Source of the DNA: an uncultured Sterolibacterium sp.
GTDB taxonomy: Bacteria > Pseudomonadota > Gammaproteobacteria > Burkholderiales > Rhodocyclaceae
Reading direction: 5' to 3'
Length of the DNA: 64,000 nt
Assembly (NCBI GenBank): GCA_903832735.1
Contig: CAILCO010000111.1
Coordinates: 1 to 64,000, forward strand
Shown here: positions 39,834-52,184 of the stretch, in pieces
Position numbering within the stretch: position 1 is the first letter of the stretch
How the letters are laid out: each line of letters begins with the position of its first letter
Made by a program: the position numbers and the translations under genes
Notes under the pieces: generated by a model
Told to the model about the DNA's origin: nothing
Seen by the model: the letters and a program-made list of their open reading frames with translations, nothing else
Database searches by the model: none

Positions 39834-40658
39834 ATGCACCAGCATCTCAAAGTGACCATCGAGCAGGCATGGGAGCAACGCGCCGAACTCAAACCCGGCA
39901 GCGCGCCGGCAAAGATTGGCGAGGCAGTCGCCACCATCATCAACGAGCTCGACGCCGGCAGGCTGCGCGTCGCCGAGAAGCAGGACGGCGAGTGGGTGAC
40001 GCACCAATGGCTGAAGAAGGCGGTATTGCTGTCTTTTCGTCTCGAAGACAACCGCCTGATGGAAGGCGGCGCCACCAAGTACTTCGACAAGGTGGATAGC
40101 AAGTTTGCCGATTACGACGCCCATCGCTTCAACCAGGGCGGCTTTCGCGTCGTGCCCCCGGCGCATGCCCGGCGCGGCAGTTTCATCGGCCGGAACGTCG
40201 TGCTGATGCCCAGCTATGTAAATATCGGCGCCTATGTCGATGAGGGCAGCATGGTCGACACCTGGGCCACGGTCGGTTCCTGCGCCCAGATCGGCAAGAA
40301 CGTGCATCTCTCCGGCGGCGTCGGCATCGGCGGCGTGCTTGAGCCGCTGCAGGCCAATCCGACCATCATCGAGGACAACTGTTTCATCGGCGCGCGCTCG
40401 GAGGTGGTCGAGGGCGTCATCGTCGAGGAGAACTCGGTGATCTCGATGGGCGTCTTCCTGGGCCAGAGTACCAAGATCTACGAGCGCGCCACCGGATCGA
40501 TCAGTTATGGCCGCATCCCGGCCGGCTCGGTGGTGGTTTCCGGCAACCTGCCTTCGGCCGACGGCCGCTATAGTCTTTATTGCGCCGTCATCGTCAAGCG
40601 CGTCGATGCCCAGACGCGCAGCAAGGTCGGCATCAACGAACTTCTGCGCGGCGACTGA
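39834..40658 (+). CDS. Tetrahydrodipicolinate N-succinyltransferase DapD
   Basis: The 274-residue enzyme transfers succinyl from succinyl-CoA to tetrahydrodipicolinate. It has an N-terminal helical domain and a left-handed beta-helix made of hexapeptide repeats (for example [20 protein letters not shown], then [18 protein letters not shown]). The ATG at 39834 lies 11 bp after dapC behind AGGAACC. A longer frame inside dapC is not used. Confidence 0.96.
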   Translation: MHQHLKVTIEQAWEQRAELKPGSAPAKIGEAVATIINELDAGRLRVAEKQDGEWVTHQWLKKAVLLSFRLEDNRLMEGGATKYFDKVDSKFADYDAHRFNQGGFRVVPPAHARRGSFIGRNVVLMPSYVNIGAYVDEGSMVDTWATVGSCAQIGKNVHLSGGVGIGGVLEPLQANPTIIEDNCFIGARSEVVEGVIVEENSVISMGVFLGQSTKIYERATGSISYGRIPAGSVVVSGNLPSADGRYSLYCAVIVKRVDAQTRSKVGINELLRGD

Positions 40659-40685
40659 AGCGCCGGCCGAACGGGATCGAGGCGC

Positions 40686-41837
40686 ATGATCTTCGACCAG
40701 CTTTTCCTGTTGATGGCCGAGAAGCGCGCCTCGGATATCTTCGTCACCGCCGGCGCCCCGATCCATATCAAGATCGAGGGTACGGTGATCCCGATCAACC
40801 AGCAGATCCTGGACCCGGCGACCATCAAGAGAATGGCCGATGAACTGCTGACGCCTCAGCAGTTATCGCACTTCGAGGAAGCCAAGGAAATCAACGTTTC
40901 CTTCGGCGTTCGCGGCGTCGGCAACTTCCGCATCAACATGTTCTACCAGCGCAGCAGTGTCGCCATCGTGGTCCGCTTCATCACCAGCGAAGTTCCCAGA
41001 CTCGAGGATCTCGGCCTGCCCAAACGTCTCTCCTCCCTGGCCATGGAGCAGCGGGGACTGGTGCTGGTGGTCGGGGCGACCGGCTCGGGCAAGTCGACGA
41101 CCATCGCGGCCATGATCGACCATCGCAACAGCAACCGCTCCGGCCACATCCTGACCCTGGAAGATCCGATCGAATACCTGTTCCAGCACAAGAAGTCGGT
41201 GGTCAATCAACGCGAAGTCGGCGTGGACACCCTGTCGTGGGCGGATGCCCTGAAGAATGCCATGCGCCAGGCGCCGGACTGCATCCTGATCGGCGAGATC
41301 CGCGACAGGTCGACCATGTCGCTGGTATTGGCCTATGCCCAGAGCGGCCATCTGTGCCTCGCGACACTGCATGCCAACAACAGCTACCATGCGCTGAATC
41401 GGATCATCAACTTCTTCCCGCTGGAAAATCGCACCGCGCTTCTGCTCGATCTTTCGACGAGCCTGCGTGGCATCGTCTCGCAGCGCCTGGTCAAGAAGCC
41501 CGACGGCAAGCGCCTGCCGGCGACCGAGATCATGCACAATACCCGGCATATCCGGGAGCTGATCGAAAAGGGCGAAGTCACTGCCATCAAGGAAGCGATG
41601 GAACAGAGTCTTGCACCCGGTTCGCAGACCTTCGAGCAGGATCTTTTCCGCCTCTACCGGGAAAGCACGATTACCCTGGACGAAGCCCTGGCCAACGCCG
41701 ACTCCCAGACCAACCTGTCCTGGCTGATCAACAACGTCCAACAAGGCAGCAGTGAGCCGCTCATGCCGCCGGAAGCGCTGAAGAAGCCCGAGACCAGCAG
41801 CGCTTCCTTTTCCGAATTCACTTTCAACCTGGAATAG
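40686..41837 (+). CDS. Type IV pilus retraction ATPase, PilU-like
   Basis: The 383-residue hexameric ATPase has the PilT/PilU N-terminal domain, Walker [10 protein letters not shown] (130-138), Asp and His boxes ([20 protein letters not shown]) and Walker [10 protein letters not shown]. The C-terminal extension past about residue 345 and divergence from PilT consensus point to PilU. It lies alone, without other pil genes, between dapD and dapE, 27 bp after dapD and 11 bp before dapE, and is therefore co-transcribed with lysine biosynthesis genes. Confidence 0.88.
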   Translation: MIFDQLFLLMAEKRASDIFVTAGAPIHIKIEGTVIPINQQILDPATIKRMADELLTPQQLSHFEEAKEINVSFGVRGVGNFRINMFYQRSSVAIVVRFITSEVPRLEDLGLPKRLSSLAMEQRGLVLVVGATGSGKSTTIAAMIDHRNSNRSGHILTLEDPIEYLFQHKKSVVNQREVGVDTLSWADALKNAMRQAPDCILIGEIRDRSTMSLVLAYAQSGHLCLATLHANNSYHALNRIINFFPLENRTALLLDLSTSLRGIVSQRLVKKPDGKRLPATEIMHNTRHIRELIEKGEVTAIKEAMEQSLAPGSQTFEQDLFRLYRESTITLDEALANADSQTNLSWLINNVQQGSSEPLMPPEALKKPETSSASFSEFTFNLE

Positions 41838-41848
41838 CCAGCTCCGCC

Positions 41849-43003
41849 ATGACCCGAAACGAAACCCTGGCCCTGGCTTTGCAACTGATCGCGCGCCGCT
41901 CGCTGACTCCCGATGACGCAGGCTGCCTCGATCTGATCGCAGAGCGGCTCATCCCTCTGGGCTTTTCCTGCGAACGCATCGACGCTGCGGGTCCGGTCAG
42001 CAACCTCTGGGCGCGGCGCGGCACGGGCGCGCCGCTGTTATGCTTCGCCGGTCACACCGACGTGGTGCCGACAGGGTCCATCGAGGCCTGGCAGAGCGAC
42101 CCGTTCCTGCCCGAGATCCGCGGCGAAAAGCTCTACGGCCGCGGCGCCGCCGATATGAAATCCTCGCTCGCGGCTTTCGTCGTCGCCATCGAGCGCTTCG
42201 TCAGGGAACAACCGAACCACGCCGGCTCGATCGCGCTATTGCTCACTTCGGACGAGGAAGGCGATGCCACCGAGGGCACCGTGCACGTGGTCGAACGCCT
42301 GCGTGAGCGTGGCGATGCGATCGATTTCTGCATCGTCGGCGAGCCGACCTCGACAGTCCGTCTTGGCGACACCATCAAGAACGGACGCCGCGGGTCGCTG
42401 TCGGGACGCCTGCTGATCAAGGGCGTGCAGGGGCACGTGGCCTACCCGCAACTGGCGAAGAATCCGATACACCTTTTTGCGCCGGCGCTGGCCGAACTTG
42501 TTGGACAGACCTGGGACCAAGGCAACGAATACTTTCCGCCGACCACCTTCCAGATTTCCAATGCCCATGCCGGCACCGGCGCCGGCAACGTCATCCCCGG
42601 CAGTTTGGAGTTGCTCTTCAACTTCCGCTTCGCCACCGCCAGTACGCCCCTGCAACTGCAGGATCGCATCCATGCCATCCTCGAGCGCCACGGACTCGAA
42701 TATGAACTGTTCTGGAGCCCGCCCGGCAAGCCGTATCTGACGCCGCGCGGCCGACTGGTGAAGATCGTCTGCGACGCGATCGAGAAGAACACCGGTATCG
42801 TGCCGGAATTATCCACCAGCGGCGGCACCTCAGACGGCCGTTTCATCAGCGACATTTGCGCCGAACTGGTGGAATTCGGTCCGGTCAACGCCACCATCCA
42901 CAGTGTGGACGAGTGCATCGCAGTCGCCGACCTGGAACCTCTGGCCAATATCTACCAGGCCACGCTGCAGACCCTGCTGCTTGCCGCAATCCCTTTGCCA
43001 TGA
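41849..43003 (+). CDS. Succinyl-diaminopimelate desuccinylase DapE
   Basis: The 384-residue M20-family zinc hydrolase removes succinate from N-succinyl-LL-diaminopimelate. Metal-binding and catalytic blocks are [38 protein letters not shown] and the C-terminal [10 protein letters not shown]. With dapC and dapD upstream the succinylase pathway for diaminopimelate is nearly complete here. Its stop overlaps the prmB start. Confidence 0.95.
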   Translation: MTRNETLALALQLIARRSLTPDDAGCLDLIAERLIPLGFSCERIDAAGPVSNLWARRGTGAPLLCFAGHTDVVPTGSIEAWQSDPFLPEIRGEKLYGRGAADMKSSLAAFVVAIERFVREQPNHAGSIALLLTSDEEGDATEGTVHVVERLRERGDAIDFCIVGEPTSTVRLGDTIKNGRRGSLSGRLLIKGVQGHVAYPQLAKNPIHLFAPALAELVGQTWDQGNEYFPPTTFQISNAHAGTGAGNVIPGSLELLFNFRFATASTPLQLQDRIHAILERHGLEYELFWSPPGKPYLTPRGRLVKIVCDAIEKNTGIVPELSTSGGTSDGRFISDICAELVEFGPVNATIHSVDECIAVADLEPLANIYQATLQTLLLAAIPLP

Positions 43004-43914
43004 ACGAGAGCGTGAACGAGAACATCAACGAACTGATCACCCTGCGCGACTGGCTGCGTCACGCCGTCAGCCGCTTTACCGAGGCCGGCCTGTTTTTCGG
43101 CCACGGCTGCGACAATGCCTTTGACGAAGCCGCCTGGCTGGTCCTGCACACGCTGCACCTGCCCAACGAAAAGCTCGATATTTTTCTCGATGCGCGCCTC
43201 ACTCGCGCCGAGCGACTCGCCGTCCAGCGCATACTCGAATTGCGCATCGCCACGCGCCAGCCCTCCGCCTATCTGACGCACGAAGCCTGGCTGGGGGAAT
43301 TCCCCTTCTATGTCGATGAACGCGTTATCGTGCCGCGCTCCTATTTCGCCGAACTGCTGGCAGATGGTCTCTCCCCCTGGATCGAAGAACCCGGGCAGGT
43401 CAACAGGGCGCTCGATCTTTGCACCGGCTCAGGCTGCCTCGCGATCCTGATGGCGCACGCCTTCCCGGATGCCAAGATCGACGCCGTCGACCTGTCGGCA
43501 GACGCACTCGAAGTGGCCCGCCGCAACGTTGCCGATTATTCCCTCGCCGAGCGCGTCACTCTGGTCGAATCCGATCTCTTCGAAGCTCTCGCCGGACGCC
43601 GCTACGACCTGATACTGTCCAACCCGCCCTACGTCACGGCGGAAGCAATGCGCACGCTGCCGCCCGAATATCGTCACGAGCCGTCCCTGGCGCTGGCCGC
43701 CGGCGAGGACGGCCTGGATCTGGTCCGCCGCATCCTCGGCCGGGCGCATGCTCACCTGGTGCCGCACGGCCTGCTCGCGGTCGAGGTCGGCCACAATCGC
43801 GATATCGTCGAACGCGCCTTTCCACAGTTGCCGTTTACCTGGATCGACAGCGAGAGCGCCGAGGGCAAGATCTTTATCCTGCAGCGCGAGCAACTGCCCC
43901 GGACGAAGCGCTGA
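43000..43914 (+). CDS. Ribosomal protein L3 N5-glutamine methyltransferase PrmB
   Basis: The 304-residue SAM-dependent methyltransferase modifies a glutamine of ribosomal protein L3. The SAM site is [20 protein letters not shown], and the amide-binding NPPY motif is in [14 protein letters not shown]. The N-terminal [11 protein letters not shown] and [14 protein letters not shown] separate it from PrmC. The ATG overlaps dapE (ATGA). No prfA is nearby, also against PrmC. Confidence 0.92.
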   Translation: MNESVNENINELITLRDWLRHAVSRFTEAGLFFGHGCDNAFDEAAWLVLHTLHLPNEKLDIFLDARLTRAERLAVQRILELRIATRQPSAYLTHEAWLGEFPFYVDERVIVPRSYFAELLADGLSPWIEEPGQVNRALDLCTGSGCLAILMAHAFPDAKIDAVDLSADALEVARRNVADYSLAERVTLVESDLFEALAGRRYDLILSNPPYVTAEAMRTLPPEYRHEPSLALAAGEDGLDLVRRILGRAHAHLVPHGLLAVEVGHNRDIVERAFPQLPFTWIDSESAEGKIFILQREQLPRTKR

Positions 43915-43935
43915 TCAAGGGCTTGCGCCATCAAG

Positions 43936-43941
43936 TATAAT
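43936..43941 (+). promoter_or_regulatory. -10 element for prfC
   Basis: TATAAT in the context GTATAATCGCGGG, 29 bp upstream of the prfC GTG start. The -35 region is not obvious. Confidence 0.45.
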
Positions 43942-43970
43942 CGCGGGTTACTCATCGATGCCTGCCGCCA

Positions 43971-45545
<1,575 letters not shown>

Positions 45546-45570
45546 GGCCCGTAAAGCAGGTGCTAGGACT

Positions 45571-46755
45571 TCAGTCCGCCCGACAAGGCAACGCCCGCTC
45601 CACCAGGCGCAGCCAGTAGCGTATGCCGAGCGGAATTATTTCGTCGTTGAAGTCGTAACGCGGGCTGTGCAGCAGGCAACCGCCCTCGCCCGGACCATTG
45701 CCGAGCCAGACATAGCAGCCAGGCCGCTCGTGGAGCAAGAAGGCGAAATCCTCGGCACCCATGCTCGGCTTGAGATCCGTGCGGACATTTCCGGCGGTCA
45801 GGACTTCCTCGGCCACTTCCCGGCACAGCGCCGTCTCCGCCGCCGAGTTGATGGTCGGCGGATAGCCTCGCTCGAAGGCCAGAGCGATAGCCACGCCGTA
45901 GGTCGCAGCGACGCCGTCGCAGATCCGCCCCATGCCGGTTTCCATCATCACTTGCTGCGCCGCACTGAAGCTGCGGACGGTGCCGCCGAGCACGGCCTGT
46001 TCCGGCAAGACATTGTCCGCATGGCCGGCATGGAAGCGCGTCACCGAGAGCACCGCCGGCTCCAGCGGCTCGGTGTTGCGGCTGACCAAGGTCTGCAGCG
46101 CCTGGACCAGCGCGGCGCCGGCGACCACGGAGTCGGCCGCCTGGTGCGGCATCGCGGCATGCCCGCCGCGTCCCGTGACGGTGATCTCGAAACGATCCGC
46201 ACCGGCCATCACCGGCCCCTCGATCAGCGCCATCTGTCCGGCGGCAAGGCCGGGCCAGTTGTGCAAGCCGAACACCGCCTGCATCGGAAATCGTTCGAGC
46301 AGGCCCTGCTCGATCATGACCCGGGCACCGCCCTCATGCTCCTCGGCCGGCTGAAAGATGAAATAGACGCTGCCGTCGAAATTGTCGAGTTCGGCGGTCG
46401 CAACCAGCGCCTCCGCGGCACCCAGGAGCATCGCCGTGTGGCCGTCGTGGCCGCAGGCGTGCATGCATCCGGGATGACCGGAGCGATGGCTGAAAACGTT
46501 GAGCTCATCCAGCGGCAGGGCGTCCATGTCGGCGCGCAAGCCGATGGCGCGATCGCTGCTGCCGCGCTTCAGCCGGCCGACGACACCGGTGCCGGCCAGA
46601 CCGCGGTGCACTTCCAGCCCCAAGCTTTGCAGATGCGCCGCCACGACGTCGGCGGTGCGCCACTCGCCGAATGCCAGTTCGGGATGGCCGTGGAGATCGC
46701 GGCGAATTGCCGCGATCCTGGGCACTAGCGTTTGCAACAGTAGTTCGATATCCAT
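45571..46755 (-). CDS. M20-family amidohydrolase (hippurate hydrolase-like)
   Basis: The 394-residue zinc-dependent amidohydrolase has HACGHDGHTAMLLGAA, FIFQPAEEHEGGARVMI and the C-terminal MGAEDFAFLLHERPGCYVWL, all typical of the HipO/N-acyl-amino acid hydrolase group. It cleaves N-acyl amino acids such as hippurate or indole-acetyl conjugates; the specific substrate is unknown. It is a single gene, divergent from the oxidoreductase to its right. Confidence 0.9.
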   Translation of the reverse strand: MDIELLLQTLVPRIAAIRRDLHGHPELAFGEWRTADVVAAHLQSLGLEVHRGLAGTGVVGRLKRGSSDRAIGLRADMDALPLDELNVFSHRSGHPGCMHACGHDGHTAMLLGAAEALVATAELDNFDGSVYFIFQPAEEHEGGARVMIEQGLLERFPMQAVFGLHNWPGLAAGQMALIEGPVMAGADRFEITVTGRGGHAAMPHQAADSVVAGAALVQALQTLVSRNTEPLEPAVLSVTRFHAGHADNVLPEQAVLGGTVRSFSAAQQVMMETGMGRICDGVAATYGVAIALAFERGYPPTINSAAETALCREVAEEVLTAGNVRTDLKPSMGAEDFAFLLHERPGCYVWLGNGPGEGGCLLHSPRYDFNDEIIPLGIRYWLRLVERALPCRAD

Positions 46756-46844
46756 CGCCGCCTCGCTCTTGACGTTCCGCTCTAGAGGAGAGAACGCCCG
46801 CTTTCGGTTATGCTTCCCCGCTCATTCTGCCATAGCAATCCGAT

Positions 46845-47972
46845 ATGGAAAAAATTGACTGCGCCGTAATCGGCGCCGGCGTCGTCGGCCTCGCCGTGGC
46901 CAGATCCCTGGCCATGAGCGGGCGGGAGGTGCTGATACTGGAAGCGCAAGATCGCTTCGGCAGCGGCATCAGCGCGAGAAGCAGCGAAGTGCTGCACGCG
47001 GGCATCTACTACCCCGCAGGATCGCTGAAGGCGAGGCTTTGCGTCGCTGGCCGGAACTTGCTCTACGACTATTGCCGGGAACGCGGCATAGGCCACAGCC
47101 GCTGCGGCAAACTGATCGTCGCCACAGATGAAGCCCAGCGCAATCAGCTCGAAGGCATCGCCACCCACGCCCGCGCCAACGGCGTGGGCGAGATACAGAA
47201 CCTGACGCGCACCGAGGCGCAAACCATGGAGCCGGAACTGGAATGCGTCGCCGCGCTTTACTCGCCCGCCACCGGAATCATCGACAGTCACGGACTGATG
47301 CTCTCCCTACTCGGCGATGCGGAAAATGCCGGCGCCGTGCTGGCGGTAAACAGTCCCGTGGCGGGCGGATCAGTGACCGACACGGGCATCGTGCTGGCCA
47401 TCGCTGGCACCGAACCGATGGAACTTCTGGCCAGCACCGTGATCAACTGCGCCGGCCTCGGCGCGCAGGGTTTTGCCAGGTCGCTGGCGGGACTGTCCCC
47501 CGAGACCGTGCCGCCGCTCGCCTACGCCAAAGGCAACTATTTTTCCCTCTCGGGTCGCGCGCCCTTTTCCCGGCTCATCTATCCGGTGCCACAGCCGGGC
47601 GGCCTGGGTGTGCATCTGACGCTGGACCTGGCCGGCGGCGCGCGCTTCGGCCCCGACGTGGAATGGATAAGCAAGCCCGACTACGTCGTGGACCCGGCGC
47701 GTGCCGAGAAATTTTATGGCGAGATCCGTCGCTACTGGCCGGCCCTTCCTGATGATGCGCTGCTCCCCGCATACGCCGGCATACGCCCCAAGCCGCACCT
47801 GCCTGGCGAGCCGGCGCAGGACTTCCTGGTGCACGGTCCGAACCGGCACGGGATAGCGGGGCTGGTCTGCCTCTACGGCATCGAGTCTCCCGGACTCACC
47901 GCCAGCCTGGCCCTGGCCGAGTTGGCGCTGTTGCAACTGGTCGGTCAGGCCGCTGAAGGGTGTATCCTCTAG
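46845..47972 (+). CDS. FAD-dependent oxidoreductase, L-2-hydroxyglutarate oxidase-like (LhgO)
   Basis: The 375-residue DAO-fold enzyme starts with the FAD-binding [18 protein letters not shown] and has [20 protein letters not shown], the Ser/His region characteristic of L-2-hydroxyglutarate and related 2-hydroxyacid dehydrogenases. Near the C-terminus [20 protein letters not shown] matches the same group. It probably oxidises a 2-hydroxy acid and passes electrons to quinone. Weak alternatives are other DAO-family oxidases. Confidence 0.82.
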   Translation: MEKIDCAVIGAGVVGLAVARSLAMSGREVLILEAQDRFGSGISARSSEVLHAGIYYPAGSLKARLCVAGRNLLYDYCRERGIGHSRCGKLIVATDEAQRNQLEGIATHARANGVGEIQNLTRTEAQTMEPELECVAALYSPATGIIDSHGLMLSLLGDAENAGAVLAVNSPVAGGSVTDTGIVLAIAGTEPMELLASTVINCAGLGAQGFARSLAGLSPETVPPLAYAKGNYFSLSGRAPFSRLIYPVPQPGGLGVHLTLDLAGGARFGPDVEWISKPDYVVDPARAEKFYGEIRRYWPALPDDALLPAYAGIRPKPHLPGEPAQDFLVHGPNRHGIAGLVCLYGIESPGLTASLALAELALLQLVGQAAEGCIL

Positions 47973-48017
47973 GCCAAGCGCAGGACCGCGCATTTATAGA
48001 ATACGTAGGAGAAAATC

Positions 48018-48299
48018 ATGAGTCCCATCATTCTGGAATCGCCCGCCGAGCCCGACAAGACGCGTATCATCGAGCGCCCCGACGGGTATTACTGGCAGTA
48101 CCGCGGCACGGCCGAGGAATTTGGTCCTTTCGTCAGTCTCGCCGAAGCCGTTGAAGACATGAAGTACAACGCCGATGCCGCCATCGAGCCTGGCGAGAGC
48201 CTCTATGAAGCCGAGGACGAGTTGGGTATCGCCGACTGGATCGATCCGGATACCGGAGAACCCGCCGAGGGCCACATCCCGCATATCGAGGATCATTGA
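48018..48299 (+). CDS. Conserved hypothetical acidic protein
   Basis: The 93-residue, strongly acidic protein has no signal peptide or membrane segment. Its core (RPDGYYWQYRGTAEEFGPFV, then SLAEAVEDMKY) suggests a small alpha/beta fold, followed by an acidic tail ending EGHIPHIEDH. A clear AGGAG Shine-Dalgarno lies 7 bp before the ATG, and a TATAGAAT-like box about 20 bp upstream. The function is unknown to me; it precedes nnr by 19 bp and is likely in the same operon. Confidence 0.75.
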   Translation: MSPIILESPAEPDKTRIIERPDGYYWQYRGTAEEFGPFVSLAEAVEDMKYNADAAIEPGESLYEAEDELGIADWIDPDTGEPAEGHIPHIEDH

Positions 48300-48318
48300 A
48301 GCTGCCGGCACTTCAAAC

Positions 48319-49821
48319 ATGAAACCAGCTGGAACCATCCTTCGGCAAGAGGCGCTACGCGCCATCGAAGTCCAGCATCGTGAAGCCCAGCCCTCGCTGA
48401 TGGAGCGCGCCGGCGCGGCTGCCGCCGAACTGGCCCTGGCCCTGATCGGCGACAGCGCGTTGCCGCCGCTGGTTGTTGCCGGACCCGGCAACAACGGCGG
48501 CGATGCCTTCGTCGTGGCGCGCCGCCTGAAACAAAATGGCCTCGCCCCGTTGCTGGTTTTCGCCGGCGCAGCCGGGAAGCTCCCTACCGACGCCCGCGCC
48601 GCCTATGATCTCTGGATCGCCGCCGGTGGCAGCGTGCATGAGGACGTTCCCGAAGGTCGGTTCGCGCTCGCCGTCGATGGCCTGTTTGGCATCGGCATGG
48701 GCGGCGCCACTGCACGGCCGCTCAGCGGCCGATTTGCAGCACTGGTGACGCGCATCAACGACCTGGGCTGCCCGGTGCTCGCACTCGACATCCCGAGCGG
48801 CCTGGACTCGGAGACCGGCCGCATCCTGGGCGTGGCGGTAAGGGCAGAGCACACGATCAGCTTCATCGCACTGAAGCCCGGCCTGCTGACTTTGGACGGT
48901 CCCGATCACTGCGGCATGATCACGGTTGATGAACTCGGCCTGGATATTGACCAGAGCAGCGGGCAGAGCGGCGGCCAGAGTGGCAACCACGGCCAGAGCA
49001 TCGCACCGGGACAGTTCGCGGCTGCGCTCCTGCCGAGATTACGGAACTCGCACAAGGGCAGCTACGGCAGCGCCGGGATCATCGGCGGCGCGCCGGGCAT
49101 GGCGGGAGCCGCGCTCCTGGCAGGACGCGCGGCGCTGCATCTGGGCGCCGGGCGCGTCTATCTGGGCATGCTGGAGCGAATAGCCATCGATCCCCTGCAA
49201 CCGGAACTGATGCAAAAGAGCCCCGAGGAAGTATTCGCTCTGGCCTCATGCCTCGCCGTCGGCCCCGGCCTGGGTCAGTCGGATGCCGCGACGGCCCTGC
49301 TGCGCCGCGCGCTGTCCTGCGAACTGCCGCTCCTGCTCGATGCCGATGCGCTCAACCTGCTGGCCGCGCATCCGGCGCTGCAACGACAACTCGCACGCCG
49401 CGATGCACCGACGCTGCTCACACCGCATCCGGCCGAAGCCGCGTGGCTCGCGCAATGCACCATCGAGGCGATCCAGGGCGATCGCCTCGCCTCCTCCCTG
49501 GGACTGGCGCAGCGCCTCCGCGCCTGCGTCGTCCTGAAGGGTTGCGGCAGCGTGGTCGCATTGCCTGACGGTCGCTGGTTCATCAACACCAGCGGCAATC
49601 CCGGGCTGGCTTCCGCCGGCACCGGCGACGTACTCGCCGGCTTCGCGGTCGCCCTCCTGGCCCAGGGCTGGGCCGCCGATCAGGCCTTGCTCGCGGCGGT
49701 GCATCTTCATGGCGCTGCGGCGGATGACTGCGTCGCGGCAGGCATCGGCCCGATAGGGCTCACCGCCGGCGAACTGATGGCCGCAGCGCGCAGCATGTTG
49801 AACCGATGGTGCCATGCCTGA
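48319..49821 (+). CDS. Bifunctional NAD(P)H-hydrate epimerase/ADP-dependent dehydratase (Nnr)
   Basis: The 500-residue fusion repairs damaged NAD(P)HX. The N-terminal YjeF_N epimerase domain (1 to about 205) has VVAGPGNNGGDAFVVARRL; the C-terminal ribokinase-like dehydratase (from about 240) has AVGPGLGQSD, LLDADALNLL, TPHPAEAAWL and NTSGNPGLASAGTGDVLAG. Between them lies a Gly/Ser/Gln-rich linker coded by imperfect repeats (48951-49005). ATG at 48319 is chosen since the earlier frame overlaps the previous gene. Confidence 0.93.
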   Translation: MKPAGTILRQEALRAIEVQHREAQPSLMERAGAAAAELALALIGDSALPPLVVAGPGNNGGDAFVVARRLKQNGLAPLLVFAGAAGKLPTDARAAYDLWIAAGGSVHEDVPEGRFALAVDGLFGIGMGGATARPLSGRFAALVTRINDLGCPVLALDIPSGLDSETGRILGVAVRAEHTISFIALKPGLLTLDGPDHCGMITVDELGLDIDQSSGQSGGQSGNHGQSIAPGQFAAALLPRLRNSHKGSYGSAGIIGGAPGMAGAALLAGRAALHLGAGRVYLGMLERIAIDPLQPELMQKSPEEVFALASCLAVGPGLGQSDAATALLRRALSCELPLLLDADALNLLAAHPALQRQLARRDAPTLLTPHPAEAAWLAQCTIEAIQGDRLASSLGLAQRLRACVVLKGCGSVVALPDGRWFINTSGNPGLASAGTGDVLAGFAVALLAQGWAADQALLAAVHLHGAAADDCVAAGIGPIGLTAGELMAAARSMLNRWCHA

Positions 49822-50707
49822 GGCCGCGAAGCATCCGTTTCACGGCGTACTCCTGATGCTCCTGGCGCTGTTCTTCTTCGCCGCCCTGGACGCCACCGCA
49901 AAACACCTGGTACTCACCTTCGCCTTGCCGCTTCTGGTCTGGGCGCGCTTCACCCTGCACTGCCTGTTGATGGTGGTGTTTCTGGCGCCCTCGATGCGCG
50001 GCAAACTGCTGGCCACCAAAAGGCCGCTGATCCAGGTGATCCGGGCCCTGCTGCTGCTCGGCGTATCCTTGTTCGCCCTTGCGGCTCTCCGGCTGATGCC
50101 GCTGGCCGAGACGACGGCGATCCTGTATGTGACGCCGCTCCTGGTGGTCCTGCTGTCCGGACCCTTTCTCGGCGAAAGGGTCAGCCTGCGGCGCTGGGCT
50201 TCGGTTGCCACAGGATTTGCCGGGGCCCTGCTGATTGCCAGGCCCGGCGGCGCCCTTTCGGGACTCGGCATTCTCTTCTCGCTGGCGGCGGCTCTGTGCT
50301 ATAGCGTCTATCAGATCCAGACGCGGCAACTGTCTTCGACCGAGAGCGCCGTCACCATGCTCTTCTACACCGCGCTGACCGGCACCGTCGCGATGAGCCT
50401 GGCCTTGCCCTGGTTCTGGAGCGGCCCGATGCCCAGCCCTGAGCAAGCGCTGCTGATCGCCTCGCTCGGCATTTCCGGGGGGGCCGGACATTTCCTGCTG
50501 ACGCGGGCCTTCCGCCACACCCCGGCCTCGACCCTGTCGCCCTTGATGTATGTCCAGTTGATCTGGGCAACGCTGCTGGGCTGGCAGTTGTTCGGCCAAT
50601 TTCCCGATCGCCTCTCCATCCTCGGGATGCTGGCCATCGCCGGCAGCGGCCTGTCGATCGCGCTCTCCGAGAGCCGCCGCGTCACGGCTAGTCACGCCGA
50701 GCAGTAA
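49814..50707 (+). CDS. EamA/DMT-family transporter
   Basis: The 297-residue membrane protein has ten hydrophobic segments in two EamA repeats (for example LLMLLALFFFAALDATAKHL and, in the second half, LFYTALTGTVAMSLALPWFW). RALLLLGVSLFALAALRLMP plus PLAETTAILYVTPLLVVLLS is typical of the RhaT/YdcZ-like drug-metabolite superfamily. Substrate unknown. It overlaps the nnr stop by 8 bp, so it is likely translated with it. Confidence 0.88.
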   Translation: MPEAAKHPFHGVLLMLLALFFFAALDATAKHLVLTFALPLLVWARFTLHCLLMVVFLAPSMRGKLLATKRPLIQVIRALLLLGVSLFALAALRLMPLAETTAILYVTPLLVVLLSGPFLGERVSLRRWASVATGFAGALLIARPGGALSGLGILFSLAAALCYSVYQIQTRQLSSTESAVTMLFYTALTGTVAMSLALPWFWSGPMPSPEQALLIASLGISGGAGHFLLTRAFRHTPASTLSPLMYVQLIWATLLGWQLFGQFPDRLSILGMLAIAGSGLSIALSESRRVTASHAEQ

Positions 50708-50729
50708 AGCCCTCCCCTCGTCACAAAGG

Positions 50730-52184
50730 CTAGCGGCAGCGCTCCTCGATGTAGCGCTTGATCGCCGGCGCGTCGGCCGCCATCACGACGAAGCGCTGCG
50801 GCAACTGCTCGATACCCATGAGGCCTGCGGGACGCTCCGGTTCACGGCCTAGCGCCGCGCGGATCGTTTCATCGAACTTGGCCGGCAAGGCGGTCTCCAG
50901 GCAGACCAGCGGAATGCCCGGCTCGCGCAACTCCAGGCCGACCTTGATGCCGTCGGCGGTATGGGTGTCCACCATGATGCCGTACTGCGCCCAGACTTTC
51001 CGGATCGTGGCCAGGCGGTCGGCGTGGTTGCTGGTTCCGGAGACGAAACCGTAATCACGAATGTGGGGGAAATGCGCACCGCCCGACAGGTCGAAGGCGG
51101 CGCCGCTTGGCGCACCCGACTCGATCCCCGCCCAAAGATCGCGTACCGTCGCCGCGTCGCGGCCGACCAGATCGAAAACGAAGCGTTCGAAGTTCGAGGC
51201 TTTCGAGATGTCCATCGAAGGACTGCTGGTCTGGCGCGTCTCGGCATTGCTGCGCGGGCGATAAACGCCGGTCCTGAAGAACTCGTCGAGGACGTTGTTC
51301 TCGTTGGTGGCGAGGATCAGTTGGCGGATCGGCAGGCCCATCATCCGGGCGATGTGGCCGGCACAGATGTTGCCGAAATTGCCCGAGGGCACGGAGAAGG
51401 AAACCTCCTGCTCGTTGCTGCCGCCCGCGCCGCCGGTCGCGGCGAAATAGCCTTTGAAGTAATACACGATCTGCGCCGCGACGCGCGCCCAGTTGATCGA
51501 ATTGACCGTGCCGATCCGGTACGCCGCCTTGAACGCGTGGTCGTTGCTGACGCTCTTGACGATGTCCTGGCAATCGTCGAAGACGCCCTCTACCGCGATG
51601 TTGTAGATGTTCGGGTCGGCCAGCGAAAACATCTGGGCCGTCTGGAAGCGGCTCATCTTGCCGGCAGGCGAGAGCATGAAGACGCGGATGCCACGCTTCC
51701 CGCGCATCGCATACTCCGCCGAGGAACCGGTGTCGCCGGAGGTGGCGCCGAGGATGTTGAGTTCCTGTCCGGTCTTTTCCAGGGCGTACTCGAACAGATT
51801 GCCCAGCAACTGCATCGCCATGTCCTTGAAGGCGAGCGTCGGACCGTTGGAGAGTTCCAGTAGCGCCAGTCCCGGCTCCAGCCAGCGCAGCGGCGTGATC
51901 TCGGCGCTGTCGTCGCCGGGACGGCTGTTTTGATAGACCGCCGGGGTGTAGGTGCGCTCTATCAGCGCCCGCAGGTCGGCGGCGGGGATGTCGTCGATGA
52001 ACTTCTCCAGCACCTTGAACGCCAGCGCCGGATAAGACAGCGCACGCCATTGATCGAGCTCGGAGCGGGAGACGCGCGGATAGGCTTCCGGCAGATACAG
52101 GCCGCCATCCGGGGCAAGGCCGGCCAGCAGGATCTCGGTGAAGGACTTGGCCGGCGAGTTGCCGCGGGTTGAGATGTAACGCAT
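50730..52184 (-). CDS. Threonine synthase ThrC
   Basis: The 484-residue PLP enzyme converts O-phosphohomoserine to threonine. PLP is bound by Lys120 in NGPTLAFKDMAMQLLG; the N-terminus MRYISTRGNSPAKSFTEILL and GATSGDTGSSAEYAMRGK are class-specific. It is immediately downstream of hom, the normal betaproteobacterial order, and convergent with the DMT transporter. Confidence 0.95.
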   Translation of the reverse strand: MRYISTRGNSPAKSFTEILLAGLAPDGGLYLPEAYPRVSRSELDQWRALSYPALAFKVLEKFIDDIPAADLRALIERTYTPAVYQNSRPGDDSAEITPLRWLEPGLALLELSNGPTLAFKDMAMQLLGNLFEYALEKTGQELNILGATSGDTGSSAEYAMRGKRGIRVFMLSPAGKMSRFQTAQMFSLADPNIYNIAVEGVFDDCQDIVKSVSNDHAFKAAYRIGTVNSINWARVAAQIVYYFKGYFAATGGAGGSNEQEVSFSVPSGNFGNICAGHIARMMGLPIRQLILATNENNVLDEFFRTGVYRPRSNAETRQTSSPSMDISKASNFERFVFDLVGRDAATVRDLWAGIESGAPSGAAFDLSGGAHFPHIRDYGFVSGTSNHADRLATIRKVWAQYGIMVDTHTADGIKVGLELREPGIPLVCLETALPAKFDETIRAALGREPERPAGLMGIEQLPQRFVVMAADAPAIKRYIEERCR

